A stretch of 64,000 nucleotides of DNA, taken from the NCBI RefSeq assembly GCF_016802725.1, contig NC_052668.1, positions 23,678,501 through 23,742,500 on the forward strand. Reading direction: 5' to 3'. The notes under the pieces are model-generated. The model searched no databases and was not told where the DNA came from. It worked only from the letters and a program-made list of their open reading frames with translations. Position numbers and translations under genes: made by a program. The first letter of the stretch is position 1. Each line of letters begins with the position of its first letter. Below, piece by piece: positions 1 to 12,404 of this stretch. Source of the stretch: Solenopsis invicta. Taxonomy: Eukaryota > Arthropoda > Insecta > Hymenoptera > Formicidae.

Positions 1-503
1 GTACCGATAAAATTTTAACGATCACGACGATTGCTCGCACTCGTCGCGAATGAGATAAGCGCGTTAAACGCAATGCGTGAAAGGCAGTGGACCGCGCTGT
101 AATGCAGCGCGAGCATTATATCGTATATTATTCTACATATTATTGTCCGCGCCACAACGATGTATACCGGTACCTAATGACCCGCACAAATCATTGGACC
201 AGCATTGTCGTGTGACTGCGAACTACGCGCGTGCGAATGACAGCACGATGAAAAAGTTCCCCGTTTGCTCATGAACTTGTCGACAAGCCGATTGTTAAGC
301 CCACTGCACGTGACGCAATTAATAATTGTGATAACACAATTTGCAGATGCGCCCCGGGTTTGCGTCCTATTTTGGCGATTACAATATCTTATATCTTTGA
401 AATTAAAGGGGCTTGAAAAACGCAGACAGGGAAAGATACAAAATAAGCATAATGTGCTTGTAAAAAGAAAAAGAAACGAGATTGTAGTCTGGCGTTATTA
501 AAC
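1..503. other. No gene seen
   Basis: Mixed composition with frequent stops. No splice-flanked frame or repeat was recognised. Confidence 0.5.
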
Positions 504-583
504 AAAAGAGTACAGAAAGATACAGTCTCATTAAACAAAAACGTTAATTTAATGAGACTGTATCTTCCTATAAGTACTCTTTT
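504..583. repeat. 80-bp near-perfect foldback
   Basis: The left arm (504-535) and right arm (548-583) are reverse complements over about 32 bases with one 4-base gap (cores AGATACAGTCTCATTAAA and its complement), around a 12-base loop. The shape and A+T-rich flanks suggest a tiny MITE or foldback remnant. There is no coding content. Confidence 0.7.
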
Positions 584-3500
584 CTAATTTTACAAGAAAC
601 AAACAACTCCGTAATTATGTGTCTGCTAAAAGTGCTAAATTGTACGTATAATACAAAAGACATCAAGAATCGTAAAAATTACAACTTTTGTCGTCTTGCA
701 TTGTATAGAATTTAAAAACGCGAAATTGTGTGACATATTGAAAACGTGAAATAACGTAAATGCTGCGCGACGGCGTACGACGGAAAAAATAAATCTCGCG
801 TGTTTCTTATGTGAATGACTGTCCGGGTTACCCAAAAGGAAATAAAACGTGAGTGGTGTGTGAATGGGGCCCAGGTCTTAACAGAGCAAACGAGAACGGT
901 TCGTTTCACGGCATTTTTCCTCTTTTCACACACGTAGTTTATATATTTAGGGAGAAAAATCGCGACCTGAACTTTTTTCACCGTTTTAGCTAAAAAAAAA
1001 TGCGTTGGAAAATGATTACGGTGAAATATTTATTTTTTCGCGTAGTCAGCGACACAGAGCTATGAATATCTTTGCTATGTGTGATTTCTTTTTTTAAGTA
1101 TTTATAACTATGAGATCGAGACACTATACAAAGTAATATGATGTAAAATAGTAACATATTTTTAGACCTCGATCAAAATAATATGACGGTGCGTAACGTT
1201 AAAATGTGATATTTATTGTTCCAACAATGCGGAATTAATTTGTGGAAATTTCGATATGATAAATTAATTAATACATTGTTGTAAAAACCACCGACAGGCA
1301 ACTTCATATTTTCAACGAATAACATAATGACGCGCATAATGCAACTCGAAAAAACTCGAGATTCCATTTAAAATAGTTCGATATCTCTGCCTCTCGCCGA
1401 ACCAATTTCACTAAAATTTCGACGTCATCTGCTTCGAGTAATTACCGAGGAGTCGTTCTTCGCGGTGCAGCGCTGATGGGAAGAAAGGACGGGATGCGCA
1501 AGAATAAAAGAAAAAAAAATCGGTTGCTGTAGGAAAAGCAAGGACAACAGGAGGATGGATGCAATATAAATCGACCTGCAGCGCGCAGCGCTTGTAATTG
1601 CGTTCGGTGACGACGGCAGCGTCGCTTTTAATTAATGCGACACACTTTTTTCTCCCCATCGCTGAAAAGTGCCACATCCTCGTAATCCACACCACGGCCA
1701 TGCCGCCGAATCCGCACGGAAACGTGCAATAGGGGTTCGTTAAATAAATGGAAAAAAAATATGCGCCGCGCCGCGGCCCAGCGAAATGCAGCACTTCCCA
1801 CTTGGTCTCGACGTCTCCCTTCCCTTCGAGTGTTGGGACTGCGTGCACTTCCGTTTATTCTGGTTTTGTGCGACACGGATTAACGGAGTGAATGCGATCA
1901 CAGGGTGCAACGAGCGTGTTAGAGTAGAGCGGTGCATGATGCCAGAATCGTTTGTAATTAAGACGCACCGGCGTCAAAAGCTAGCGTTGAAATTAAAAAT
2001 TTTGATTTGGAAAATTTTTAACATATAAAACGCATGCCACGTCATTTCTTGTATAAATAGGAATTCTTTTATTTTTTTTTGTTTTGTTTCCGTACATTTC
2101 CTTTACTGAATTATTGATAAAACAGTACGTTCGCTAAGAGAACAAGTTGGAACATTAGAGACAGAACCGCGAAGAGGGCGGTCAACCCTCTGAGTGCAAG
2201 GGATGGTCTTGTCGTGCCCTGCGGTAATTTCCGTCCTCGAATTGAAATGTTATTACGTTAGCGACACGTTCCGGTATATTCCTCTCGTCCTCCCTCATCG
2301 CTTTTATTTTCTGCCTACCGGCTTCTTCTTGTAAATGTGATTTGAGACGAACTAGCGCATAAGAGAAACAAGAAAAAAGAAAGAAAGGAAGACAAAGAAA
2401 AGGAGAAAGGAGGGCGAAAGCGCGATTAAACATAAATTTATTCTTCTGACGAAAACTCTATTTCTTTTGCGGCGAAAAGATAAGATTACAAATAATAAAG
2501 GGGCGCGAATTAAATAACTTGTTTTCATATTTTGCAAAGTGTTGAATAAACAAATCTAACTTAACGAAAAGGTGCAGAAATTTCAATCGACAAAGGGACA
2601 AAGCGAAGTAGAGAACAGGTGCAAGAGCGGAGCTTGACACGATCTGCAATCTAATTCGTCTCTGAGGGGGAAGAAAACAGGGAAAACGGAGCGAAACGCC
2701 GAGTCGTTAATCCCGACATACAGTTCCTGCGAAACGAATTCCACGCGGGGAAACGACAGTCCCACGGAATCGAATTAAATCCGAGAATATACGATTTCCA
2801 GCGAACATATCTCCGGCCCGCGAATCGCCGGAGATCCGTTCGAGATTTTCCGGCGTGAGTTGCGTGCAAACGGGAAAAAAAGGAGCCCGACGAATTCTCC
2901 ACCGCGACTTAATTTATGTACACACCTCCGTGCGATTCACGCCTTTGTGCCTCGTAGGACAATGGTGAATTTTTCGCGCAGAACGAATTATTCGTGAAAT
3001 GACTTGAATTTAATTCCCGATTTAATGAACGAAATACCAAATGTGCCGCGCAATCGTATAATATTTTAACATTTTTTTTAAACGTTAATAAAAATTAAAA
3101 ATCTTAATGAAAAAATGTCGAGTTAACGAGACAACTTTGGATTTTGAGTATTACATTTTTGCCGATGGTATCGCATGAAGTTTACGTAGCCAACACGCGT
3201 ACGAATCTAAGAAAATCACGTTACGTAATCTGCAAATTATACAGCGATTTGCATCGGATTAGGCGGGTCCATCGTAAAGCTACGTTTACGAGTTCAACGA
3301 TCTCGCATTCCGACGGGAGTTTCTCTGACCGCAACCCGCGAGGAAGCATACCCATCGGAAAAATCCTGAAGCTTCATTTCCATAATCATAGCCTGTATGT
3401 AATTCATCTGACTCTAGTAAATAATAATCAAGGCACACTTTCCATTAATTGGCACTGTACTTTTTTTCACCCTATTTTTTCTACTATTCAACAAGACCAT

Positions 3501-3624
3501 CTTGGGGCAACGCCTCGAGACCGATGCCGCCATAAGAAGAAAAGAAGGGATGGAAAAAAGAGCCCGAGTCCCCGCGGCATTCTGCTGTCTTGAAAACAGG
3601 AACATTCCGGTGGTTTAATGCCGA
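584..3624. other. No gene seen; alternating A+T-rich and CpG-rich sequence
   Basis: There are short open frames on both strands (longest about 149 codons, at 3144-3593), but codon use, composition and low-complexity residues look like chance. A purine-rich stretch lies at 2370-2420. Confidence 0.5.
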
Positions 3625-3666
3625 CAGTGTCGTCCATCCCCCATGCAAGGGGATGGGACGACGTTG
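3625..3666. other. G+C-rich hairpin
   Basis: CGTCCATCCCC and GGGGATGGGACG pair with one bulged G, and pairing continues outward to about 17 bp including two G-T pairs, around a 7-base loop. It stands alone in noncoding DNA. The stem is shorter than a usual microRNA precursor. Confidence 0.55.
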
Positions 3667-6600
3667 CTATCCCTGTCCCACTTCTCCATCTTCTTTTCCC
3701 AGAAGCGGAGAGAATCAGAGGAAAAGAAAGCGAAAAGAAAAGAGAAATTGAAGCGCGGAGGTAACCATTCCGGATAGCGATGTTCTTTGCTATGAGAGAG
3801 GGGAAAAGGCGGAGGTAAAAGACGACGCTACAGGTACGAAAGGGTAAGGGAAGGGGGGGGGAGAAGGAGGAAGACGGGCGATCTCGTGACTTTTATTGCA
3901 ACCGACCGTGTTAATCCCGAGCACCCATAAATTCATCCAGCAGGAATTGCTTCTTAACCTCGTCGGTATCGCACTGAGTTCCCCATGTCGAAGTCTTAAC
4001 TAACATACGTGATCCTTCTTTATTATCCGAAGGAGATTTCTGTATCGCAAATTGGATGCAACTGAATTAAAAAACAGCACGTCGCGAGATACCGATTTAT
4101 ACATAAAAAACGTAAAAAAAAAATGGGCAATTGTATTTGCGTGCAACGTGAATCGTTTAAAAATTAAAGTTGTCCGTGAGGCGATCAAATATATTTATTA
4201 CGCGCTGTTACGACTAACTAGTCTGTGAATTATTTCGGAATGAGCGCAAGAAGAAGGAAAATAATTTACCGCGACAATTCGTAGGACGGCAGCGAGAGGT
4301 CGACGGAAAACCGAAGGGAAAAAGCAAACTTTTAATCAGTCGGTCTCCCCATTATCTCGGCAACCATTCCGATTCTTCGAGGTTTCAGCCTTTCCCCATC
4401 GACCCACTCCTCCCTCCTTCCGTCTCGCTGCCAGGATGGTACACCCGCCAAATTACATCGTCGCTAATCCCCTTCCAGTGGCATTAATTAGCTCTCGATT
4501 CCTACCGCCATCGATCTCACGACAACTCTGTAATTTGATTCTCGCTCGCGACGCGGTTTGAAACTTGCAAGCCACGTTAATATGTACGACAGCGGAAACC
4601 CCTCCTCACCCCTGGATCAAAGAACAGATTGATACAAATACATGGAGAATTTGATATGCGTATGTATAACAGAATGGATTACGTTGATGAAATCAATGTC
4701 CGTCCGATTCCACCGCCATTCCGTTCGCATACAAAATGAGATTACCGCCTGCTTCTCATTTGGTAAATGATTCATTGAAATCAGGAAATACTGAAGCACG
4801 CATCATATAATCCACGCGCACAGACGCAATTTCAGTTAACGTTGAAAACATCGATTTTTCAGGTTTAATATTTTATATAACACTCACAAAAAAATGTACA
4901 TTTCCTAAATAATATTCAGTTCAAGTTTTTGCAATTCTCGGGAGTATTATTTCGCAAAATATTCAGTGAGATACTGTCCCTCAAGTATCATGATACTGGG
5001 ACACGCGAAGTTCAAGCACAGTGCATTTTCGTCGAGGTTGTTGTCGCTTGCGCGACAACGAGAAAGAAGTTCGGTTTAATCTGGCTTCGAGGGCTTTGTC
5101 GCTTCTCCTCCCAGCGGTCTCGTCGGGTTTGAAATTCACGTGTCGCGAGAGTTTTCGAGGGAAACGCCCGAGCGCAACGTGGCGTCTCTTCAATTCTATG
5201 GCGGGATTTTTGCGGAAAGCCTCGGGGGCAAAATCGTCGCGCGGAAAGAACGCGGTCCTTTCGTTCACGTGCACCACGGACAAACTCGGCTGCACTACTG
5301 CCGCGGTGTAATTTACATGGTCGTCTCTATTTTGAAGCCTGCTGGTGGTTTTCGCTTCTTATAACTTTCTCATATAACTGCAAAAAGCCGACCCACATTT
5401 CGCATTGTTCTATTGCAAGCCGGAAGGTAGGAAAGTTACCTTTGCTAAATGGAGGTCGGTCCAATTGAAGATTCTTTTTTTAACTATTAAACTTTTAATT
5501 CATTGCTAAAATATTTAACGCTACGGCAGGGTAAGAATAAGACAAATTCTCAACTGTTTTCAATTTTTGCTCATGAAAAATTGATTCAAGAGCGCATGCT
5601 AAAAAAGCTGTCATTAGAGTGTACGCTACTAGCTAGAAGCTACGTAGAGATGGGACGAGACATGCTGAACAATGCTATTTAAGTACTGCGGCAAGAACGG
5701 GAACCGACAAGAACTCGAGCGAACGAAATTTCTTGTTTCTGAGTACTTGACAAGTGGTGGGAGGAAAATGGCGAAGAATTGGCTGCAAATCGAAACGGCG
5801 GCGGAAACACGTGTCCCAGAGTAGCTTCGAACGGGAAGTGGGGTCTTTCCTTTGAATGCGCTTAATTGCAAGAACAGTTTCGTTTCCAGATCGCGGGATA
5901 GACGAACTGACGAGAAGCACGGAAATGATTAACGACAAAAGAGGAGACCCCCCCCCCTCTGTTGGATCTCCGGAAACGGACTTGGAGGGCGCGGGAAAAA
6001 GGACTGATTCTCGAATCCGAAGAAACGGCCAGAAGCCGGTAATTACCCGATAAAATTCTTCCGCGCGACTAAGAAAGGAAGATTCACCCTCGTTATGCTC
6101 GTTATCGTTAAACGACTCGTTTGTTCTTATAGTGTTCATTAATCAAATCTTCATAATCCTTTCGACTTCACTTTTAGTTACAGTCTAACAACGGCTTGTT
6201 AACGATTGTTGTATAATCTATCTCGATTTTTAGATATTTCATAAAATCAATTAAACGTAGCCATATACTCAAACTCATTTCTAACATCTGTCGTCTAATT
6301 CGCAATCGAGGAGGTTCTACTTTGTCCGAAAAAGGCATATTTGAGAATTTTTTAATAGAAATTTATTGAAGCAAATTTTGTAAAAATATTTATTGTTTTT
6401 ATTATTGCACACTATACATATCCATTAAATTAATGTATAAATGCCGATAAATTAGATCCTGTAAATTTTTTCTGCGAAAGTGAAATAATAGTCAGTGATT
6501 TAAGACAAAAATAATAGTACAAGTATTCCTTAATTTATATGAAGTCGAGTGCTGACTAAATTAAAATCAATACTAAAAATTGAAAATAGACAACGCCGCC

Positions 6601-6801
6601 ATTTAACGCTATCTATAAATCTCCTAATTTAACATTTATCTATATTCATGTATAAATCATCCGCTAGAATGATGACAGTCTGCGATAAAAACGCCATCGT
6701 AATTTACAAAAATTAATAAATATTTCTACAAAAGTTTTAATAATCTTCTCAATGCTTTTCTATTAAAAAATTCTTGAAAATATGCCTTCTTCAGGTCCAA
6801 T
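3667..6801. other. No gene seen
   Basis: Holds a G-run at 3854-3861, a C-run near 5949-5957, and a CpG-rich patch at 5000-5330 with overlapping open frames on both strands that show no family resemblance. Confidence 0.45.
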
Positions 6802-7006
6802 GCACAAAAAAGTTACTTGGATTTAGATAAATATGTTATTAGTATTTAATATTTAAATAATCATTTTATCGAGTAATGTTTATTTCAAACAAGTAATATT
6901 AACTTCAAATTAATAGTATTTAATGATTTGTAATGTAAATAAGTTATTTGAATAATATTAATAACATATTAATTTATAATAAATTAAGTAATCTTTTTAT
7001 CAGTGT
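6802..7006. mobile_element. Foldback element (MITE-like), ~205 bp
   Basis: Ends are inverted repeats: AAAAAAGTTACTT at the left matches the complement of AAGTAATCTTTTT at the right, and pairing resumes at ATATGTTATTA/TAATAACATAT, so arms extend about 45 bp. The right end CAGTG is followed by TA. A+T-rich, no coding. Confidence 0.6.
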
Positions 7007-10000
7007 AGAGTAGAATACGTCTTTAATACTCAGCATTTAAGGCAAACGCGTAAACGATTGAAACGTCTAAAACAAGAGTTTTTACAGCATGTTTTCAGAG
7101 AAAACTCGATAAAGCGCGTATTTAATCACGCGACGCTCTTTATTAGTCGTGATTAACGCGAAATAATAGCGTCAACGTCAGCGAAGAGCGCGATCGATAA
7201 CGAAAAATAATTTAATGCGCCGGGACGAACTGGGTCATTGATTCGCTTTGCGTTAGTTGCCGGGTAAGTACCCGATAACCAAATTTAACTCCCGACGAGC
7301 TCTGTAATAAACGGATAAGTAAATCCATTAGCCGCGCGCTACCATAGTAACGCATAAATTCGTGATCCCCTCGAATGCGCCGATAGCGATTCTTCGTGTA
7401 ATCGATTATCTCCCCATTGCCGTTACGTCGCGTGACTGCATCGGCGGCATAACTTTTCGATGCGCGCGGAATATCTCAGAGACAATCGCGAAAGTAAATT
7501 ATTTGTCACGGGAGAAAATGGCTCTCACGTAAAACAGTGAAACGTCCGTAAACGGTGTAGATCGTGCGGAAGGGAATCGGAATACAAAGATGGTGAGCTG
7601 TCACCGTCAGTGAGCGTCGCATAAGGACGCGGAAGTTATGGCCGCGCCACTGCAGAATACCAGGGATGGATCAGGGGTGGATGAACACTGGTGGTTCCGA
7701 GTGGGTGGTTGGTCTGACGCAGCAAACAGAAAATAATACTGGGCAGAGCATTGTTCCCGTTTTGTCCGCTCCCTCTGTCTCGCTTCATCCACTCGCCATT
7801 CGCGTTCCGCCACTGTGAGGATCATCCGCTCTATTGTCGAGTTTCGCCAGGGATCCTCTCTCACTCTTCATTTCCCTCCCTGCGAAATCCTACCCCTATC
7901 GCGGAACAGTACTCTCCACCCGACCCTGCTTTTTTTTTTATTTTTACTGCCCCCGCCTCGAACGGCATACATATTCCCATTTTTTAGCCGAAGTTTAAAG
8001 GGAGAGAGAAAAAGAGAGAAAATCGTGACAGATTGCAGCGTTTATTTCAAAAGGAAAGGCAACAGTCGCTTATATTATTAAACGCGTTCGCCGTGTATTA
8101 AAGTTATCCCGCCGCGGGCTGATTACATGACGTGAGGGAGATTTATGTCAAAGCTCAAAAGCTCAATGATTTTCTTCAAGACTAAGAGCGACAAATATAA
8201 GAGAAGAGAAATAAAAATAGATGCATAAAAAGTTATCGATCAAGAGAAGAATAATATACAGAAATAGTATAAAAGCTCGATGCTCTCTGTGTCCTAATTT
8301 CAACTGTATCTCGCGCAGAATGCAAGAATATTTTTAATTTTCAGCTCGTGCGCTTGTATATCGTTCTTTATCCATGGCGTTTTGCGTGTCGGTATTTGAC
8401 TCGACAAAAAATATTTCCACCGCACTGTCGTGCGTGGGTATCTCTCTCCTCCCTTCCTGCATGTCGCCCATATTTTATTGTCCCTTGAACGGGAACGATG
8501 AGGGCCGATCCGCGACAGATTGAAACGTTTATTCGAAAGGGCGGCGGGGGTTGCGCGTGGGCATGCCGGTTACTATTCATCACGCGTGCGGATGAAATAT
8601 ACTTTCTTTCGACGAGCAAATGAATACGAAAACTAATTTTCGATGGCCATCCGGTGCGCTGATTCGACCTCGTTTTTCAATTTTCCGCGCGCCGTCGTCG
8701 CCGCCGTCGCCGCCGCGACGGACGTAATCGTGAAATATGATTATTCCGTTTCGCGTAGATTATTTTTAACGCCCGGCTCCTCTCCTTTATTCCCGCCTGT
8801 ACTCGCAACCAATTCGACGATCGACGAACGATCGATCGGCACGGCGATCGAGTCGAGTCGAGTCGAAACGATCCAATCACACCGCGACTTACGAGCAACG
8901 ATATCGCGCAATCCGGCGAGTTGATTGAAATATCCGGCGCCCGCGTAGTTTTTCCACGACGGGATTTTCACTAGCTGCGGATTGTTTCCGCAATTTTCCA
9001 CGTGTTTCTCGGACGCTCGTGAATATCCCGTTTTTACGTTCAACAAACATAACTTTTCGCACGTAGCCCGCATTGCATCAGCTAATCCAATCGAGCTTGA
9101 GCGTAATCCATTTCTGTCCCCTTTCTCTATTTTTTACCTATGATATTCTTTGTACAATGTAAATTGAAAAAATTAGGTTATTTAACAATACAAGACGACT
9201 AAAAATAAACTTAGTGCCTAATAAGTTACTGATTTACTATTATCGCTATGTACAATTTGAATATCCGTTTACGGATTCTCTTTATCGAATTTAGAAAAAA
9301 GTTTCGGTATCTCGATATTGCACGCAACGAAGTTTACAACTGTAACGGAGAACAGTGTGATCGACGTGGGTGGCTCGCGAATCCATGAATTTAATAGAAT
9401 TCCGCCAAAACTCTCAGCCAGAGATCTGGCAGCTCTCTGGAGGTGCTGTCGACAAAGTTCAATCACTTTACAGCCAGACGACAAGCGATTTGGCTTTCTA
9501 AAATAAACTTTGAAACTGTCGATATGCCGCTTGATATAGAAGACGTGTAGCAATAATGTCCTAATTAAAAATACCTAATTAAATGCCCGTGTTCCAATTG
9601 CTTTATAGTTTATGTCATTCCTAATTTATTCACAGAGTAAAATTCAGCAAGATCTAAAATTTAACAATCATATCAAATTCTAAATTACTTATCGCCATGT
9701 TAAAAATATTATTAGCATTCAGAAAAAGTTGATCTGTAGAGAATTCTTCTTTTACGAATAATTAATATTTTATAATTTATTGTTACACCACTTGATCTTG
9801 AAAATAAAAAAGGGAAAAATATTAAATTAAAGTGAGCAGTATTTAATTATTTTTCAACTGTCAGAAAGATGTAAAGTGTATATTATTAAAATAATAAATT
9901 ACAATAAAAAAAGAACGTAAAAAAGAATTATTGCATTACTTGATACGTAAAAAGTCGATCACGTACGTTGCATAAAGGTCAACAAATAAAAATGCTTAAT

Positions 10001-10007
10001 TTTTTTG
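7007..10007. other. No gene seen; CpG-rich 7.0-9.1 kb then A+T-rich
   Basis: Includes a (CGCCGT)-like trinucleotide stretch at 8690-8722 and a GAGTC-type repeat at 8848-8867. Short open frames at 8643-8924 and 7607-8081 are low-complexity and not convincing. Confidence 0.45.
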
Positions 10008-10281
10008 GTAATAGGTTTTGGAGTTTGGAGTTTGGTAATAGTTTGGAGTTTGGTAATAAAATAACTATCAAATGTTGAGTGAAATAATGCTGATTAAATC
10101 TTTTGGTTAATATAACCAAAAATAATTTTAATTTTCTAAATATTAAATAAGTATAATCAAATTTAGTAAAATTTACAAAATATTTAGAAAAGTAAAATTA
10201 TTTTTTATTATATTAATCAAATATTTAATTGAAATTATTTCACTCAACATTTGGTAGCTATTACCAAAACTTTTTTTCAGT
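10008..10281. mobile_element. Foldback element, family 1 copy A
   Basis: The left arm (10052-10117) and right arm (10209-10265) pair over about 57 bp, including the shared 17-base TCAAATGTTGAGTGAAA core (one mismatch at most). The middle also folds. The right end is TTTTTTTCAGTG. The left end carries a triplicated TTTGGAGTTTGGTAATA-type direct repeat (10018-10059). A related copy lies at 51.6-51.8 kb. Confidence 0.7.
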
Positions 10282-12040
10282 GTTTCAATTTTTCAGTCAA
10301 TATGCATTTATGAATATGTGAAAGTCTTCATAATATCGATATTATCAGGCTCGACAAATTCTCACAACATAGAAACATCGTATCTCTAGCTTATAGTATT
10401 CCCATAGAAAAAAACTGTTATTACTAACGACGTGATAGGAGTAAATTATCCGCGGATTAAGAGCGTTGTCCACGCGAAAAAGGACCGCCAATTTCTAAGG
10501 GATCTTCCGAGTATGTGGGACGATACTCCATTTTTCTAGACGACCGTTACGAAGAAACGGGATCGAGCCGTAGAGCGATTTATTAAGATCCTCGACGGTC
10601 TCCCGAGCGGAAGGTAAACCGGAGCTGGAAGATGGAACGAGAAGAACTGACCGAGAGAGTAGCCAAGAAGAATGACCGTGCCGCGTGGCTCGTCTTGGAA
10701 AATCTTAACGCTCCGCAGGACCGGGATTTCTTTTCTTTCTTTTTTTTAAAAAACAAAGTATCAAGCGCGGAGTCTCTCTCTCTCTCTCTCTCTCAATGGA
10801 AATAAATCTCACGACGTCATATCCGTAAACATACTTTTACTAGAGAAATTTTAGAGAGAGTAAAAACGGAGGATTTCGTAAGAATTGCAGTACTTTGCGT
10901 GAGCCGAGCGAATTTCCGAGATGTAAAGAATACCGCGATGATAGTTTCTCATTTGCCCTTCTATCTTTACGTTACTCGCACCGCTAAATTCCTTCGCGAT
11001 GTAGAATTATTTACAATTCGCAAATTATTCGCAGCCGTTATAGTTTCTACTCCGACATTTTCCTCTCGCTGCTCCGTAACGATCGCGATGCAATAAATGA
11101 TTTTATGACTTACTCGAAGGCGGAGTCGCGCCAGCCATGTCAACTCAAGCTTGTATCGAGAAGAATCGTTTATCAAACGCTAATTTACACGCCAAGTTTA
11201 GCTCAGCGGGAGTTGATTGTGTAATTTCGCGATTCATGGTAATCGTTGTCACGATTTTTCTTGGAAATTCTTCATCATCGCATAAATTTGTCGTTATTGC
11301 ATACAAAGCGTTTCAAGAAAAAAAAATAGCAAAATAATTCGCAAATATTAAAGTTAATTTTGATGTTAGAGACTGTGTTGGAAATAAAAAATTTATATAC
11401 TTAAATGTGTATTTTGACGCCAATACCTCTCGAAATTTTCTCCAGAGATTTCACCGTAGGGAAATGCTCTTCCTAGGACATTTCAGTAGAGCGGATGGTA
11501 CGTAGTGTGACAAATATCGCTCGTCATGAAAAACGGGGAATATTACCGGGTTTCAGCCGAGGAGCATATTTACCAGCGGACGTAATCACGGGCTCCGCGC
11601 CGCTCACTTCTGCCAACGCATGGCTACTTTCACGACTACTTTCACGATGTCGTCACGACCGCGTGTATTGCCCATTAATGTGAACTACGGCTCGACCATT
11701 GCGCCGGCATTCTCGCTCTTTCGAAATAAAAGACAACGGATCGCGTACACCCACGAGTCCACGACACACGTCTCGGCCGTAAGAGTGTATCGCGCGTTAT
11801 ACACACTTGGCCTGCAATATTTTTAGTCGGACAGACCTTCGACACGAAGAAAAATGCAATGGGCGTGTTCGCTCGCTCTCAATTGTATTACTGTTTCGAC
11901 ATCCGAGAAGTTGAAACATATCGAGTGATTTAGTAGTTATTACGACAACTTGGATTCGACGGACATGACATGGCTCAGCGGTTATATTTTTGTCAGTCGT
12001 CAAAATAGTCGTGAATTTTTAGGTGAATATAAGAGTACTC
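10282..12040. other. No gene seen
   Basis: A (TC)11 tract lies at 10773-10794. A downstream exon of the 12-kb gene would be expected on the minus strand in or beyond this stretch. I did not recognise one. Confidence 0.4.
10773..10794. repeat. (TC)11 microsatellite
   Basis: Uninterrupted dinucleotide run. Confidence 0.95.
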
Positions 12041-12043
12041 ACC
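12041..12043 (-). promoter_or_regulatory. Splice donor of the 12-kb exon
   Basis: Read on the minus strand, the exon ends TTGG followed by GTGAGTACT, matching the consensus donor. The phase is 1. The in-frame continuation is acidic coding sequence up to this point, and beyond it the sequence becomes A+T-rich and loses coding bias. Confidence 0.7.
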
Positions 12044-12404
12044 CAAGAAGATCTCGTCAATGTCGTCGGCATGGAGGTCAAGATCGAGTTCGGACGCTCC
12101 GTTGTTGCCGGGAGCCTGGTGGCTCCTCTTTGCCAGGTCCATCAGCTCCAGGAGATCGTCTCGCAGCTGGAGGCGGCCCGCGGCCAGCAGCTCGGCCAGC
12201 AGGGTCAGGTAGGGAGAGGTTAATAGGCGCGGACTGGTAGCACGCAGGCAACCGGGTAACCAGAGTCCTGGGAGGCTGTACGGAACCACCGGTACTGCTC
12301 CGGCACTGACGAAGCCACCGTTCAGGAGTTCGCCGCACAACATAGATACCGCGATGACCTCAGCTCCTCCCTCGTGACCTTGGCACCGCCTCGATGTCGA
12401 CTAT
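12043..12404 (-). CDS. Coding exon, protein family unknown (internal or first coding exon)
   Basis: The open frame runs leftward from ATG at 12341-12343 to a consensus donor (G|GTGAGT) whose last exon base is 12043, giving 100 codons plus one base (phase 1). Third positions are almost all G or C, unlike the surrounding DNA, and the opposite frames lack this bias, so I read the minus strand as coding. The peptide has a mixed hydrophobic N-part with Pro, Gly and Cys, a Leu-rich helical stretch (TLLAELLAAG, then DDLLELMDLAKRS), and an acidic end, SELDLDLHADDIDEIFLG. No signal peptide is evident. A CAG acceptor just before 12404 has only a weak pyrimidine tract, and the frame meets TAG two bases into that exon. 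So either the ATG is the true start with a short 5-prime leader, or a later acceptor is used (for example after the TAG at 12401). The acidic tail could be an activation-type segment, and the Lys-Arg pair could be a prohormone cleavage site. I recognise neither family. The next exon should lie further left, but I could not find it. Confidence 0.72.

Noticed and set aside
12023..12223. Plus-strand frame with QLQEIVSQLEAARGQQ that looks protein-like and ends near a GTAGGG donor
   Set aside because: It is the antisense shadow of the minus-strand exon, whose codon bias and GTGAGT donor are much stronger.
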